Counted from the first letter of the stretch, positions 1 through 5,070 are shown. The stretch is DNA of 5,284 nucleotides from an uncultured Rickettsiales bacterium (GCA_934725005.1 CAKVBE010000080.1:1-5284); one strand, 5' to 3'. Notes: a model not told the origin generated them from the sequence alone. Made by a program: numbers and translations.

Positions 1-198
1 GCTTTGGTATCTGTCTTGAATAGCTTTCATTTTAGGTTGAAGAGATTGCATCATCTTCATTGAACGTTGTTGCTGTACGTTCAAATGCCACATAGCTACT
101 CTTACAATGATTGTCAAAAGAATAATTGCTAAACCGTAATTGCCTACAAAATGAGCTAACAAGCTTAAAAATTTTATAGTTAATGAAATAAAATCCAC
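1..198 (-). CDS. yidC: YidC/Oxa1-family membrane protein insertase, N-terminal 66 codons (runs off the left edge)
   Basis: The product inserts and folds proteins in the cytoplasmic membrane, alone or with SecYEG. Reading the minus strand from GTG at 198 gives 66 uninterrupted codons to the window edge. Residues 20-39 (NYGLAIILLTIIVR... then AMWHL) form the first conserved transmembrane helix and carry the conserved groove arginine (R33). Residues 41-66, rich in Q, M, K and R, match the cytoplasmic helical hairpin that follows it. There is no signal peptide or large periplasmic domain, so this is the short Oxa1/Alb3 type. The GTG start is supported by GAGGG at 208-212, nine bases upstream, and by an in-frame TGA just before. 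Other minus-strand frames here that begin with ATG are shadows. This is a core gene and marks the chromosomal side of the junction. The family call is firm; the lineage hint (Vampirovibrionia-like) is from memory only. Confidence 0.93.
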   Translation of the reverse strand, partial: MDFISLTIKFLSLLAHFVGNYGLAIILLTIIVRVAMWHLNVQQQRSMKMMQSLQPKMKAIQDRYQS

Positions 199-380
199 TT
201 TTTCTATCCCTCATCTAATTTAATAACAAGTCTGATATTCAGACAAATTTATGCTACCATGAACATACTCAATTCGCAAATCAAGGTAAATATTTGTATC
301 ATAGTCAAAAATAATTTTAACTGTATAAAAAGTTGGAAGGTCCTTCGGTGCCAGGATTGTAAGAAAACGTTTTTTATATT
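199..380. other. Upstream region of yidC, no recognised gene
   Basis: This stretch separates yidC from the tRNA remnant. The yidC ribosome-binding site lies at 208-212 (minus). A minus-strand frame stays open for about 52 codons from roughly 378 to a TAA at 220-222, but it has no ATG, GTG or TTG with a ribosome site and I recognise no family in it. It could be a gene remnant or chance. A plus-strand frame from ATG 259 runs through the terminator hairpin and is probably spurious. A short perfect inverted repeat, GAAGG-T-CCTTC, lies near 335-345. I see no convincing sigma-70 promoter for yidC, only weak candidates. Confidence 0.3.
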
Positions 381-419
381 AAAAAAAAGACTTTCAGAGG
401 TTTTTCTGAAAGTCTTTTT
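381..419 (-). terminator. Intrinsic terminator downstream of the tRNA-Pro 3' end (symmetrical, probably bidirectional)
   Basis: A perfect 10-bp stem, GACTTTCAGA (389-398) with TCTGAAAGTC (405-414), closes a 6-base loop. It is flanked by eight A (381-388) and five T (415-419), which extend the pairing and give a U-tract on either strand. It starts only five bases beyond the tRNA CCA end, so it is most likely the original terminator of tRNA-Pro. In its present place it also insulates yidC from minus-strand transcription coming out of the element. Confidence 0.85.
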
Positions 420-424
420 CTAAA

Positions 425-469
425 TGGTCGGGATGACACGATTTGAACGTGCGACCCCCTCGTCCCAAG
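425..469 (-). tRNA. 3' part of a tRNA-Pro(UGG) gene, truncated in the anticodon loop; probable attachment site
   Basis: On the minus strand this reads from the anticodon loop CTTGGGA (463-469, anticodon TGG at 465-467) through the 3' anticodon strand CGAGG (458-462) and variable loop. It continues through a T-arm with loop TTCAAAT closed by GCACG and CGTGT, the acceptor strand CATCCCG (429-435), discriminator A and an encoded CCA (425-427). This matches the tRNA-Pro 3' half I know from other bacteria. Beyond 469 the sequence cannot pair with CGAGG, and no D-arm or 5' acceptor strand follows, so the gene is not functional here. A 3' tRNA fragment ending in the anticodon loop and still joined to the native terminator is the classic displaced end left by tyrosine-recombinase integration. 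The intact copy should lie at the far end of the element. Confidence 0.85.
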
Positions 470-592
470 GGATATTTCAACAACGGTTTTAGAGGAACAA
501 TAAACAGCTGTAAAGTCTTATGAGTAAAGCAACAAAGATATATTTGTGTCTTTAAAATTTCTTTGAGTTTCTTATTGAATTTTACAACACAT

Positions 593-609
593 TAGTCGAA
601 AAATAGTCG
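593..609 (+). repeat. TAGTCG direct-repeat pair, possible integrase arm-type sites
   Basis: TAGTCG occurs at 593-598 and again at 604-609, each followed by an A-rich stretch, so the two copies lie on the same face of the helix (11-bp period). They are about 125 bp inside the proposed attachment core, within the usual reach of arm-type sites of tyrosine recombinases. The role is inferred from position only. Confidence 0.35.
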
Positions 610-634
610 CAAATTTTGCCCATATCAACATTTT

Positions 635-651
635 ATATTAATACCACTTAT
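635..651 (-). repeat. 17-bp repeat, copy A (minus orientation)
   Basis: Read on the minus strand this is ATAAGTGGTATTAATAT, which matches copy B at 15 of 17 positions. It is one of three copies whose centres lie about 60 bp apart with alternating orientation between the attachment core and the toxin gene. Confidence 0.6.
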
Positions 652-695
652 CTTTTTTATTACTTTATTACAAAAGGATAAAAATATATCTATAA

Positions 696-712
696 ATAAG
701 TGATAGTAATAT
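696..712 (+). repeat. 17-bp repeat, copy B (plus orientation)
   Basis: The plus strand reads ATAAGTGATAGTAATAT. Together with copy C it forms a long inverted repeat: AGTGATAG plus TAATATT (699-713) can pair with 753-768, with a single one-base bulge and a 39-base loop. Confidence 0.6.
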
Positions 713-753
713 TTTTGAATTGTAATAACTATTTAACTAAAAGTATTACGGTA

Positions 754-770
754 ATATTACCTATCACTAG
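754..770 (-). repeat. 17-bp repeat, copy C (minus orientation), overlapping a perfect palindrome
   Basis: Read on the minus strand this is CTAGTGATAGGTAATAT. It shares AGTGATAG and TAATAT with copy B but has one extra G between them. It overlaps the perfect palindrome GGTAATATTACC at 750-761, which contains the nonamer TAATATTAC (752-760). Directly to the left, TATTAC-G-GTAATA (744-756) forms a further nested inverted repeat. Confidence 0.55.
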
Positions 771-800
771 GCTGTAAGTAGAGAATAAGCCTGACAAAAA

Positions 801-829
801 TTTACTAAGTGTGTTGATTATGTTATAAT
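801..829 (+). promoter_or_regulatory. Extended -10 promoter of the toxin gene, predicting a leaderless transcript
   Basis: TTTACT (801-806) is followed after 17 bp by a perfect extended -10, TG-T-TATAAT (821-829). Transcription would start about seven bases downstream, at or within a base or two of the toxin ATG at 836, and no Shine-Dalgarno sequence is present. An inverted repeat, TGTTA-N4-TAACA (821-834), covers the -10 and the start point and could be an operator, but it does not resemble the operator of the antitoxin gene at 5020-5045. Confidence 0.65.
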
Positions 830-835
830 TAACAT

Positions 836-1192
836 ATGACAGAACGTACAACGGCATTGGAAGTATATTTTTACGTAACAAGTTCGGGTAATGAACCTGT
901 TAGAGAATGGTTGAAGACCTTACCAAAAGAAGATATGCGTACAATTGGTTTTGATATTAAAACAGTTCAATATGGTTATCCAATCGGAATGCCACTAACT
1001 CGTGTTCTTCATGGTACTGGTGGATTAGAAGAAGTTCGCTGTAATATATCAAATGGTATTGCACGAATTATCTTTTATGTTGAAGATAATACAATGGTGC
1101 TTTTACACGCATTTATTAAGAAAACTCAGGAAACCCCTAAAAAAGAATTAGATGTCGCAATCAAAAGATATAAAGAACTAAGTAAAAGATAG
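836..1192 (+). CDS. RelE/HigB-family toxin, phage Gp49-like (type II toxin-antitoxin toxin, probable mRNA interferase)
   Basis: 118 residues, full length for the Gp49-like/DUF891 branch of the RelE superfamily, which generally cleaves mRNA at the ribosome. Landmarks in order: a first strand with PVREWL (21-26), GMPL (51-54), the core GLEEVRCNISNGIARIIFYV (63-82) and the C-terminal LLHAFIKKTQETP (89-101). Candidate functional residues by family analogy are R68, R77, K95, K96 and K102-K103. Where relatives usually read GLWEVR, this protein has GLEEVR, and HGF is replaced by HAF; whether this lowers activity is unknown. The ATG at 836 has no ribosome site and coincides with the predicted transcript start. 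In this family the HTH antitoxin gene normally follows at once on the same strand. Here none follows, and the only matching antitoxin lies 3.5 kb away on the other strand. Base use is less AT-rich than the operon that follows. Confidence 0.88.
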   Translation: MTERTTALEVYFYVTSSGNEPVREWLKTLPKEDMRTIGFDIKTVQYGYPIGMPLTRVLHGTGGLEEVRCNISNGIARIIFYVEDNTMVLLHAFIKKTQETPKKELDVAIKRYKELSKR

Positions 1193-1196
1193 GGTA

Positions 1197-1225
1197 TTTA
1201 CGAAGATTGCATAACTTAATATAAT
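1197..1225 (+). promoter_or_regulatory. Candidate promoter of the ABC-3C operon
   Basis: TTTACG (1197-1202) lies 17 bp before a perfect TATAAT (1220-1225), four bases after the toxin stop codon. This spacing and -35 are close to those of the toxin promoter. It would give a leader of about 65 bases before the TTG start at 1298. In such AT-rich DNA a perfect -10 alone is weak evidence, and read-through from the toxin gene is also possible because no terminator separates them. Confidence 0.4.
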
Positions 1226-1252
1226 TTAATATTTCTTAAAACCTATACTTTT

Positions 1253-1262
1253 TATTGTATCA
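1253..1262 (+). promoter_or_regulatory. Possible antitoxin operator half-site in the ABC-3C leader
   Basis: TATTGTATCA differs at one position from TATTGTACCA, the arm of the perfect operator upstream of the antitoxin gene (5021-5030). A degenerate opposite arm, GGTACTAATA, follows at 1288-1297 directly before the operon start. The spacing differs from the intact operator, so binding would be weaker or absent. Confidence 0.25.
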
Positions 1263-1297
1263 TGTAAGCAATGAGTAAAAAATTTTAGGTACTAATA

Positions 1298-2461
1298 TTG
1301 GCAGATAACGAAAATGACAAAAGTGGACTATACAGTTTGTCAGGCTTTGCTTACCAAATAAAAGTCTTTTTTTATTATGTAATGCTATTAAAAGATGAAT
1401 ATAGTTCTATAGAATTTGAATCATTAGATGATATTGCCATTAAGAATATAGAAAAATTCGACAATTATGATACAACCTTTATAAGTAAAATTGAAAATGA
1501 AAATACTAGTTATCAAATTATTCAAGTCAAGTATACAAAAATAACTGAAAAGAAAACTAAAGATTTGATGCTACGCTGGATGTTAGCTTTAAAAAATCAT
1601 TATAATATTAAAAAGTTTATGCTATTTACAGATGAAAAATATTCGAATGAAAATTTTATCAACGAAATATCAGCAAAGGAATTATATAGATACGCAATAA
1701 ATTCTAAAAAAGAAAAATCGAATTCAATTAAAAGTAAGATAAAAACATTATTCTTTTCGAAAGGTACTTATAGAGATTTTTATAAATTATTAAAGAAAAT
1801 AAAAGATAGTGTATATTTTATAAGCAATAATGAAATTGATGATAGCATAAAATCGGTTGCTAGTAATCATTTTAAACGAAATGCTGTGCCAGAAGTTATT
1901 TATTGTGCAAGATTGGTATCTGCTTTGAAAGATATAACTCACAACATAATGGAAAATGTTTTGTTAGGGAAATCATATTCTATTAACTTGGCAGAATTAA
2001 ATAAGATTGAAGAAAAAATAATACAAGATACAAATGAAACAATGCCAATTCCATTGACTTATGCTGAGTTTAAAAAAGTAAACTCAATTGATATTGATTC
2101 TTACACTAACAAAAGGGAATATAAACAACTTCAACATTGTGAATTACCATTAACAGGAATTAAAAGGAATTTACAACAATGCTGTTATTATGTAGATTTT
2201 AGGCATAGAATTCTTGCAATGGGTAACCCTGAGAAGATTGCTAATATAGAACTGCAATCGTATGAAAATTTTGAAAGAGTACAAGAAACATTAGCATACA
2301 ATAATAATGATACTCCTCGCAATAGATTAGATGAAACTCAGAAATTAAGAAATGAAATAGTTTCAACGCCAGAACTTAGTTTAGGAACATACATCTATTT
2401 AACAAAAGAGAAAGAAATAGTAGGAGAAAATCAAATTTCTTGGAAGGATGATGATGAATAA
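1298..2461 (+). CDS. ABC-3C effector with N-terminal Cap4/DUF4297-like PD-(D/E)xK nuclease domain (LmuA/DdmA-like)
   Basis: 387 residues. The N-terminal domain shows the Cap4-type pattern: SGFAYQIKVFFYYVMLL (15-31), then IEFESLDDIAI (38-48) with acidic candidates E41, D44 and D45, then IIQVKY (74-79) with Q76 and K78 as the QxK motif, followed by strand KFMLFTDEKYSN (106-117). These residues fit a metal-dependent DNA nuclease. Residues 180-250 are mainly helical. The end, GTYIYLTKE...NQISWKDDDE (363-387), resembles the C-terminal domain by which ABC-3C effectors dock to their partners. The start is TTG at 1298, with AGG at 1287-1289 eight bases upstream; no in-frame ATG precedes the nuclease core. 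The frame overlaps the next gene, as expected for a co-transcribed complex. By analogy with Lamassu and DdmABC the nuclease is held inactive until the ATPase detects foreign DNA. That role is inferred, and the C-terminal assignment rests on weak motifs. Confidence 0.75.
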   Translation: MADNENDKSGLYSLSGFAYQIKVFFYYVMLLKDEYSSIEFESLDDIAIKNIEKFDNYDTTFISKIENENTSYQIIQVKYTKITEKKTKDLMLRWMLALKNHYNIKKFMLFTDEKYSNENFINEISAKELYRYAINSKKEKSNSIKSKIKTLFFSKGTYRDFYKLLKKIKDSVYFISNNEIDDSIKSVASNHFKRNAVPEVIYCARLVSALKDITHNIMENVLLGKSYSINLAELNKIEEKIIQDTNETMPIPLTYAEFKKVNSIDIDSYTNKREYKQLQHCELPLTGIKRNLQQCCYYVDFRHRILAMGNPEKIANIELQSYENFERVQETLAYNNNDTPRNRLDETQKLRNEIVSTPELSLGTYIYLTKEKEIVGENQISWKDDDE

Positions 2462-2891
2462 TTTAGAAAATGAAGCAGAAGCAATACAACTAAGCATATA
2501 TTGTGATATTATATGTCAAATTTTATTTTTGCATAGGAATATTTCCGTAAATAAACTTTTACCAATTGCGTACTTACTGAAAAAATATAATTTGTACAAA
2601 AAAGCATATACGGCAAACGATTCTAATGACTTGAACTACAAACTTATATCACTGCTAAATGGAAAATATTCTGATTATTGTCAAAATATTAAAATCATAA
2701 CAAAAGCTTTACATCTTTTGTTATTAAATGGGAATATTACTCTAGAATCTGGGATTTTGTTCTTTTTAGAACGAAAAGACAACGCAAAAAGTTTTTTGTA
2801 TGATGAAAACACATTCTTTTATAACGCAATTGAAGAATGCAGAAAAATGCCGGAAATTCAGTTTTTAAAGGAGATTTTACAGAATGTTTAA
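2454..2891 (+). CDS. Small helical middle component of the ABC-3C operon (LmuC/DdmB position)
   Basis: 145 residues from the chosen start. Three ATG codons stand in a row in frame (2448, 2451, 2454). The ribosome site GGAAGG (2442-2447) abuts the first and is six bases from the third, so 2454 is preferred. The protein is Leu/Ile-rich and predicted to be all helical, with no catalytic motif, signal peptide or clear membrane segment; its end (EIQFLKEILQNV) is like the terminal helix of ABC-3C middle components. I do not recognise it by sequence alone. The call rests on size, position between effector and ATPase, and overlaps with both (8 bases each, counting from 2454). In characterised systems this component bridges the nuclease and the SMC-like ATPase. 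Assignment by context is fairly secure; the molecular role is inferred. Confidence 0.6.
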   Translation: MNNLENEAEAIQLSIYCDIICQILFLHRNISVNKLLPIAYLLKKYNLYKKAYTANDSNDLNYKLISLLNGKYSDYCQNIKIITKALHLLLLNGNITLESGILFFLERKDNAKSFLYDENTFFYNAIEECRKMPEIQFLKEILQNV

Positions 2892-4680
2892 GATAAAAGA
2901 GTTAACATTTTATAATTATTTAGAAGAATCATACAGCTATGAATTTGTTTCAGGTGTAAATTATTTTAAAGGTGAAAATAATTCTGGTAAAACAGTTTTC
3001 TATAATTTGATTGATTATATGTTAGGTGCTAGCAAAGAAATTAAGAATGAGGAGTGGTATAAAAATGTAAAAAAATTTACAATAAAAGTTTGTAATAATG
3101 GTGTTTCATATATTTTAACTCGAACCAAAAATAAAGATGAGAATTATTTTACAGTAGAAGGAACTACAAATTTTGAGTCAATGCAATCAATTTCTTATAG
3201 AGAATATAAAATAAGACTAGAAAGTATATTTACTCCAAATGAGTCATTATTAAATAATATTAAAATATTTACTGGGCAAGAATTAACATATAGAACTTTT
3301 ACAATATTTAATTTTTTAGGTGAAAAACGACAAGGTAATATTCAAGATTTTTTGGATAAAGGTAGGGATATTGAATATTCTGTAAAACTTCCTTCTTTAC
3401 TAAATTTTATATTTAATAAGAATTTAAAAAGAATTTTTGAATTAGAAACAAAACTTGAAAATTTAGAAAAAGAGGTAAAAAAGTTAGAACTAAAGAAGAA
3501 CCAATATGATTTTATTGCTAAAGAAATAAATAACAATATTATAATTTTAAACTTAAATATTCAATATAATGGTAAAAATGCAGAGTTAGTAAAACAAAGA
3601 CTTGAGGAATACAAGTTAATGGAAAAAGATACGAAGTCAGTTGCTACTAATGCTAAAAATACAACAGAACTCTCATTAATGCTTGAAAATATTAATGAAC
3701 AAATTAAAACATATCAAAGTTATAAACAGGGTATTAAAGATATTGAAAAAGAGAGCAATAATAGAAAAAAACTGTTAGTTGCTTTAGATAATATCTTGAA
3801 AAATAATGATGAATACAGCTATTTATTTGATTCGATAAAAAAACTTTTGAATGAATTAAATACTACTATTTCATTTAGTCAAAATTCAATTTGTGATAAA
3901 ACGATTGATACACTACAGAAACAAAGAGAACTTATTAAAAATGAAATTAAGAAAAATGATGCTAAATTTAAACTTTATTCTATACAAGAAAAAGAAAAAG
4001 CAGTAATTTTACTTGAAAATTATTTAAAACAAAATGTTGTTGACTCTAATGAGGAATTAGCAGAAAAACTATCAAAAATTAAATCTATCAAAGAAGAACT
4101 GCTCGAACTTAAAAACAAAGATGATTTAACCAAAATTGATAATTTATCTAAGCATATAACAAGTTTATATAATTCTGCAAAAGATGTTTCAGATTTTGTA
4201 AAAATAGATACTGATAAAGCTAAATTCCAAATTAGGTATCTTAAAAAAGGTAATATTTTACAGCCTGAAATTGAAGAAATACAAATTGTTGAAAAAGGTG
4301 AAAATAAAGAAAAAATTCAACAATATGTATTAACAAATTATTACACTGGTAGTATGGCTAGACATACATTAATTCAAATCTGTGGTTACTTCGGCTTTTT
4401 AAAATTACTAATAGAAAATGGGGAATATCCTCTAATTCCAATATTTGTTGGGGACCATTTATCAAAACCATTTGATGAAAAAAATATAAATGCCCTAGGA
4501 ACGATACTAAACAATGCAATACAAGATATTGGAAAAGACAATATTCAAATCTTTTTATTTGATGATGAAGAATCATCCAAATTGGTACTTAATACTGATA
4601 AAACTATTAACTTAATAGAATACGACGAAAATAATCAAAAAATAAAAACAGGTTTTATACCTTTTTACAAAACTCTTTAA
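2884..4680 (+). CDS. Coiled-coil ABC/SMC-like ATPase of the ABC-3C operon (LmuB/DdmC-like)
   Basis: 598 residues. Walker A is GENNSGKT (30-37) behind an N-terminal strand pair. Long charged coiled-coil stretches fall at about 180-215, 262-300 and 340-410, with no CxxC zinc hook at the apex (only a lone C337). The C-terminal half of the ATPase follows: a signature-like TGSMARHTLIQICGY (488-502), then the hydrophobic strand LIPIFVGDH (517-525) with Walker B aspartate D524, and FLFDDEE (557-563). The split head with intervening coiled coil is the SMC/Rad50 architecture, but with short arms. At the catalytic-glutamate position there is H525, so hydrolysis may be slow or use another residue. ATG 2884 has AAAGGAG at 2867-2873 and overlaps the previous stop codon region. 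By family analogy it is the sensor that recognises unusual or foreign DNA and controls the nuclease. Coding is very AT-rich. Confidence 0.88.
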   Translation: MFKIKELTFYNYLEESYSYEFVSGVNYFKGENNSGKTVFYNLIDYMLGASKEIKNEEWYKNVKKFTIKVCNNGVSYILTRTKNKDENYFTVEGTTNFESMQSISYREYKIRLESIFTPNESLLNNIKIFTGQELTYRTFTIFNFLGEKRQGNIQDFLDKGRDIEYSVKLPSLLNFIFNKNLKRIFELETKLENLEKEVKKLELKKNQYDFIAKEINNNIIILNLNIQYNGKNAELVKQRLEEYKLMEKDTKSVATNAKNTTELSLMLENINEQIKTYQSYKQGIKDIEKESNNRKKLLVALDNILKNNDEYSYLFDSIKKLLNELNTTISFSQNSICDKTIDTLQKQRELIKNEIKKNDAKFKLYSIQEKEKAVILLENYLKQNVVDSNEELAEKLSKIKSIKEELLELKNKDDLTKIDNLSKHITSLYNSAKDVSDFVKIDTDKAKFQIRYLKKGNILQPEIEEIQIVEKGENKEKIQQYVLTNYYTGSMARHTLIQICGYFGFLKLLIENGEYPLIPIFVGDHLSKPFDEKNINALGTILNNAIQDIGKDNIQIFLFDDEESSKLVLNTDKTINLIEYDENNQKIKTGFIPFYKTL

Positions 4681-4708
4681 ATATTTATCAAATCAATAAT
4701 ACAATGAG

Positions 4709-4993
4709 CTATGCAAAAGATAAAACAATCTTTTTACCAAGATATTTAGCGACTTTTTCGATTGTGTTCAGAGTGATTGATGTGTTTTCGGGGTCTAAGA
4801 TACGACAAATAGCAGTTCTTGAAGTTTCCAGTTCTTTTGCTAAACGATTGACAGAAATATTATCAGCTTTCATTTTTTTTTCTAAGGCATAAGCTATAAC
4901 TCGTTTTAAAGCAACAGCTTCAGACTCTTGAAGAATACTTTCTTCTTCAAGAAAATTATCAAAATTTGAACCTATATGTTTTTTATCAATCAT
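4709..4993 (-). CDS. HigA/XRE-type HTH antitoxin matching Gp49-like toxins
   Basis: 94 residues. The N-terminal block HIGSNFDNFLEEESI (6-20) is the hallmark of antitoxins paired with Gp49-like/HigB toxins. A helix with AVALKRVIAYALEKKMK (26-42) leads to a helix-turn-helix at about 46-66 (SVNRLAKELETSRTAICRIL), then DPENTSITLNTIEKVAKYLGKKI. It should bind its toxin and repress its own promoter. The start ATG at 4993 has AAAGGAC at 5002-5008, eight bases upstream. It is convergent with the ATPase gene, with a 28-bp gap and no clear terminator between them. No toxin gene is adjacent on its own strand within the window. The only visible partner candidate is the toxin at 836-1192. The plus-strand open frame over the same bases is a shadow. 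Confidence 0.88.
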   Translation of the reverse strand: MIDKKHIGSNFDNFLEEESILQESEAVALKRVIAYALEKKMKADNISVNRLAKELETSRTAICRILDPENTSITLNTIEKVAKYLGKKIVLSFA

Positions 4994-5019
4994 TTTTAAT
5001 TGTCCTTTATCTTATATCT

Positions 5020-5045
5020 ATATTGTACCAAAAATGGTACAATAT
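5020..5045. promoter_or_regulatory. Perfect inverted-repeat operator for the antitoxin
   Basis: ATATTGTACCA (5020-5030) and its exact complement TGGTACAATAT (5035-5045) are separated by AAAA. The repeat covers the -10 box, all of the spacer and the edge of the -35 box of the antitoxin promoter. This is the classic placement for autorepression by a dimeric HTH antitoxin, with or without bound toxin. Confidence 0.8.
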
Positions 5046-5050
5046 TTCAA
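5022..5050 (-). promoter_or_regulatory. Promoter of the antitoxin gene
   Basis: On the minus strand, TTGAAA (5045-5050) is followed after exactly 17 bp by TACAAT (5022-5027); both differ from consensus at one position. The transcript would start near 5015, giving a leader of about 20 bases with the ribosome site AAAGGAC. The antitoxin therefore has its own promoter, separate from the toxin's. Confidence 0.75.
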
Positions 5051-5070
5051 GCCCTACTTACAAAATTTTT

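Larger units (their letters stand above)
470..835. other. Gene-free element end with alternating repeats and possible recombinase-binding sites
   Basis: No coding region of useful length or with a ribosome site is visible in these 366 bases on either strand. The stretch holds a TAGTCG pair 11 bp apart (593-609), three related 17-bp repeats (635-651, 696-712, 754-770), the palindrome GGTAATATTACC (750-761) and the toxin promoter (801-829). A terminus with several short repeats next to an attachment core fits a region bound by integrase, excisionase or a replication or transfer protein. Which of these applies is not shown by the sequence. Confidence 0.5.

Noticed and set aside
32..214. 60-codon minus-strand open frame starting with ATG at 214
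   Set aside because: It overlaps the yidC start in another frame; the GTG-started frame at 198 gives an unmistakable YidC N-terminus.
259..423. 54-codon plus-strand frame with a CxxC-like pair, ATG at 259
   Set aside because: It runs through the terminator hairpin to the edge of the tRNA remnant, has no clear ribosome site, and matches nothing I recognise.
486..497. GTTTTAGAG, like the start of a type II CRISPR repeat
   Set aside because: It occurs once, with no repeat-spacer array and no cas genes nearby.
389..586. Minus-strand frame open across the tRNA remnant and terminator
   Set aside because: It has no plausible start codon with a ribosome site, and it crosses the tRNA segment and a strong terminator, so openness there is incidental.
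2448..2453. First two of three consecutive ATG codons as start of the middle component
   Set aside because: The ribosome site GGAAGG ends at 2447, leaving no or three bases to these codons; the third ATG at 2454 has a workable six-base spacing.
3342..3536. Minus-strand 64-codon frame inside the ATPase gene
   Set aside because: It is antisense to a gene with clear Walker A, coiled-coil and Walker B segments, and has no recognisable product.
4358..4576. Minus-strand 72-codon frame inside the ATPase gene
   Set aside because: It lies opposite the signature and Walker B coding sequence; it is a shadow frame.
4681..4708. Possible terminator between the convergent ATPase and antitoxin genes
   Set aside because: The 28-bp gap has no GC-containing stem or U-tract that would support one.
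4704..4892. Plus-strand 62-codon frame opposite the antitoxin
   Set aside because: The minus-strand frame encodes a clear HTH antitoxin with promoter, operator and ribosome site; the plus frame has none of these.
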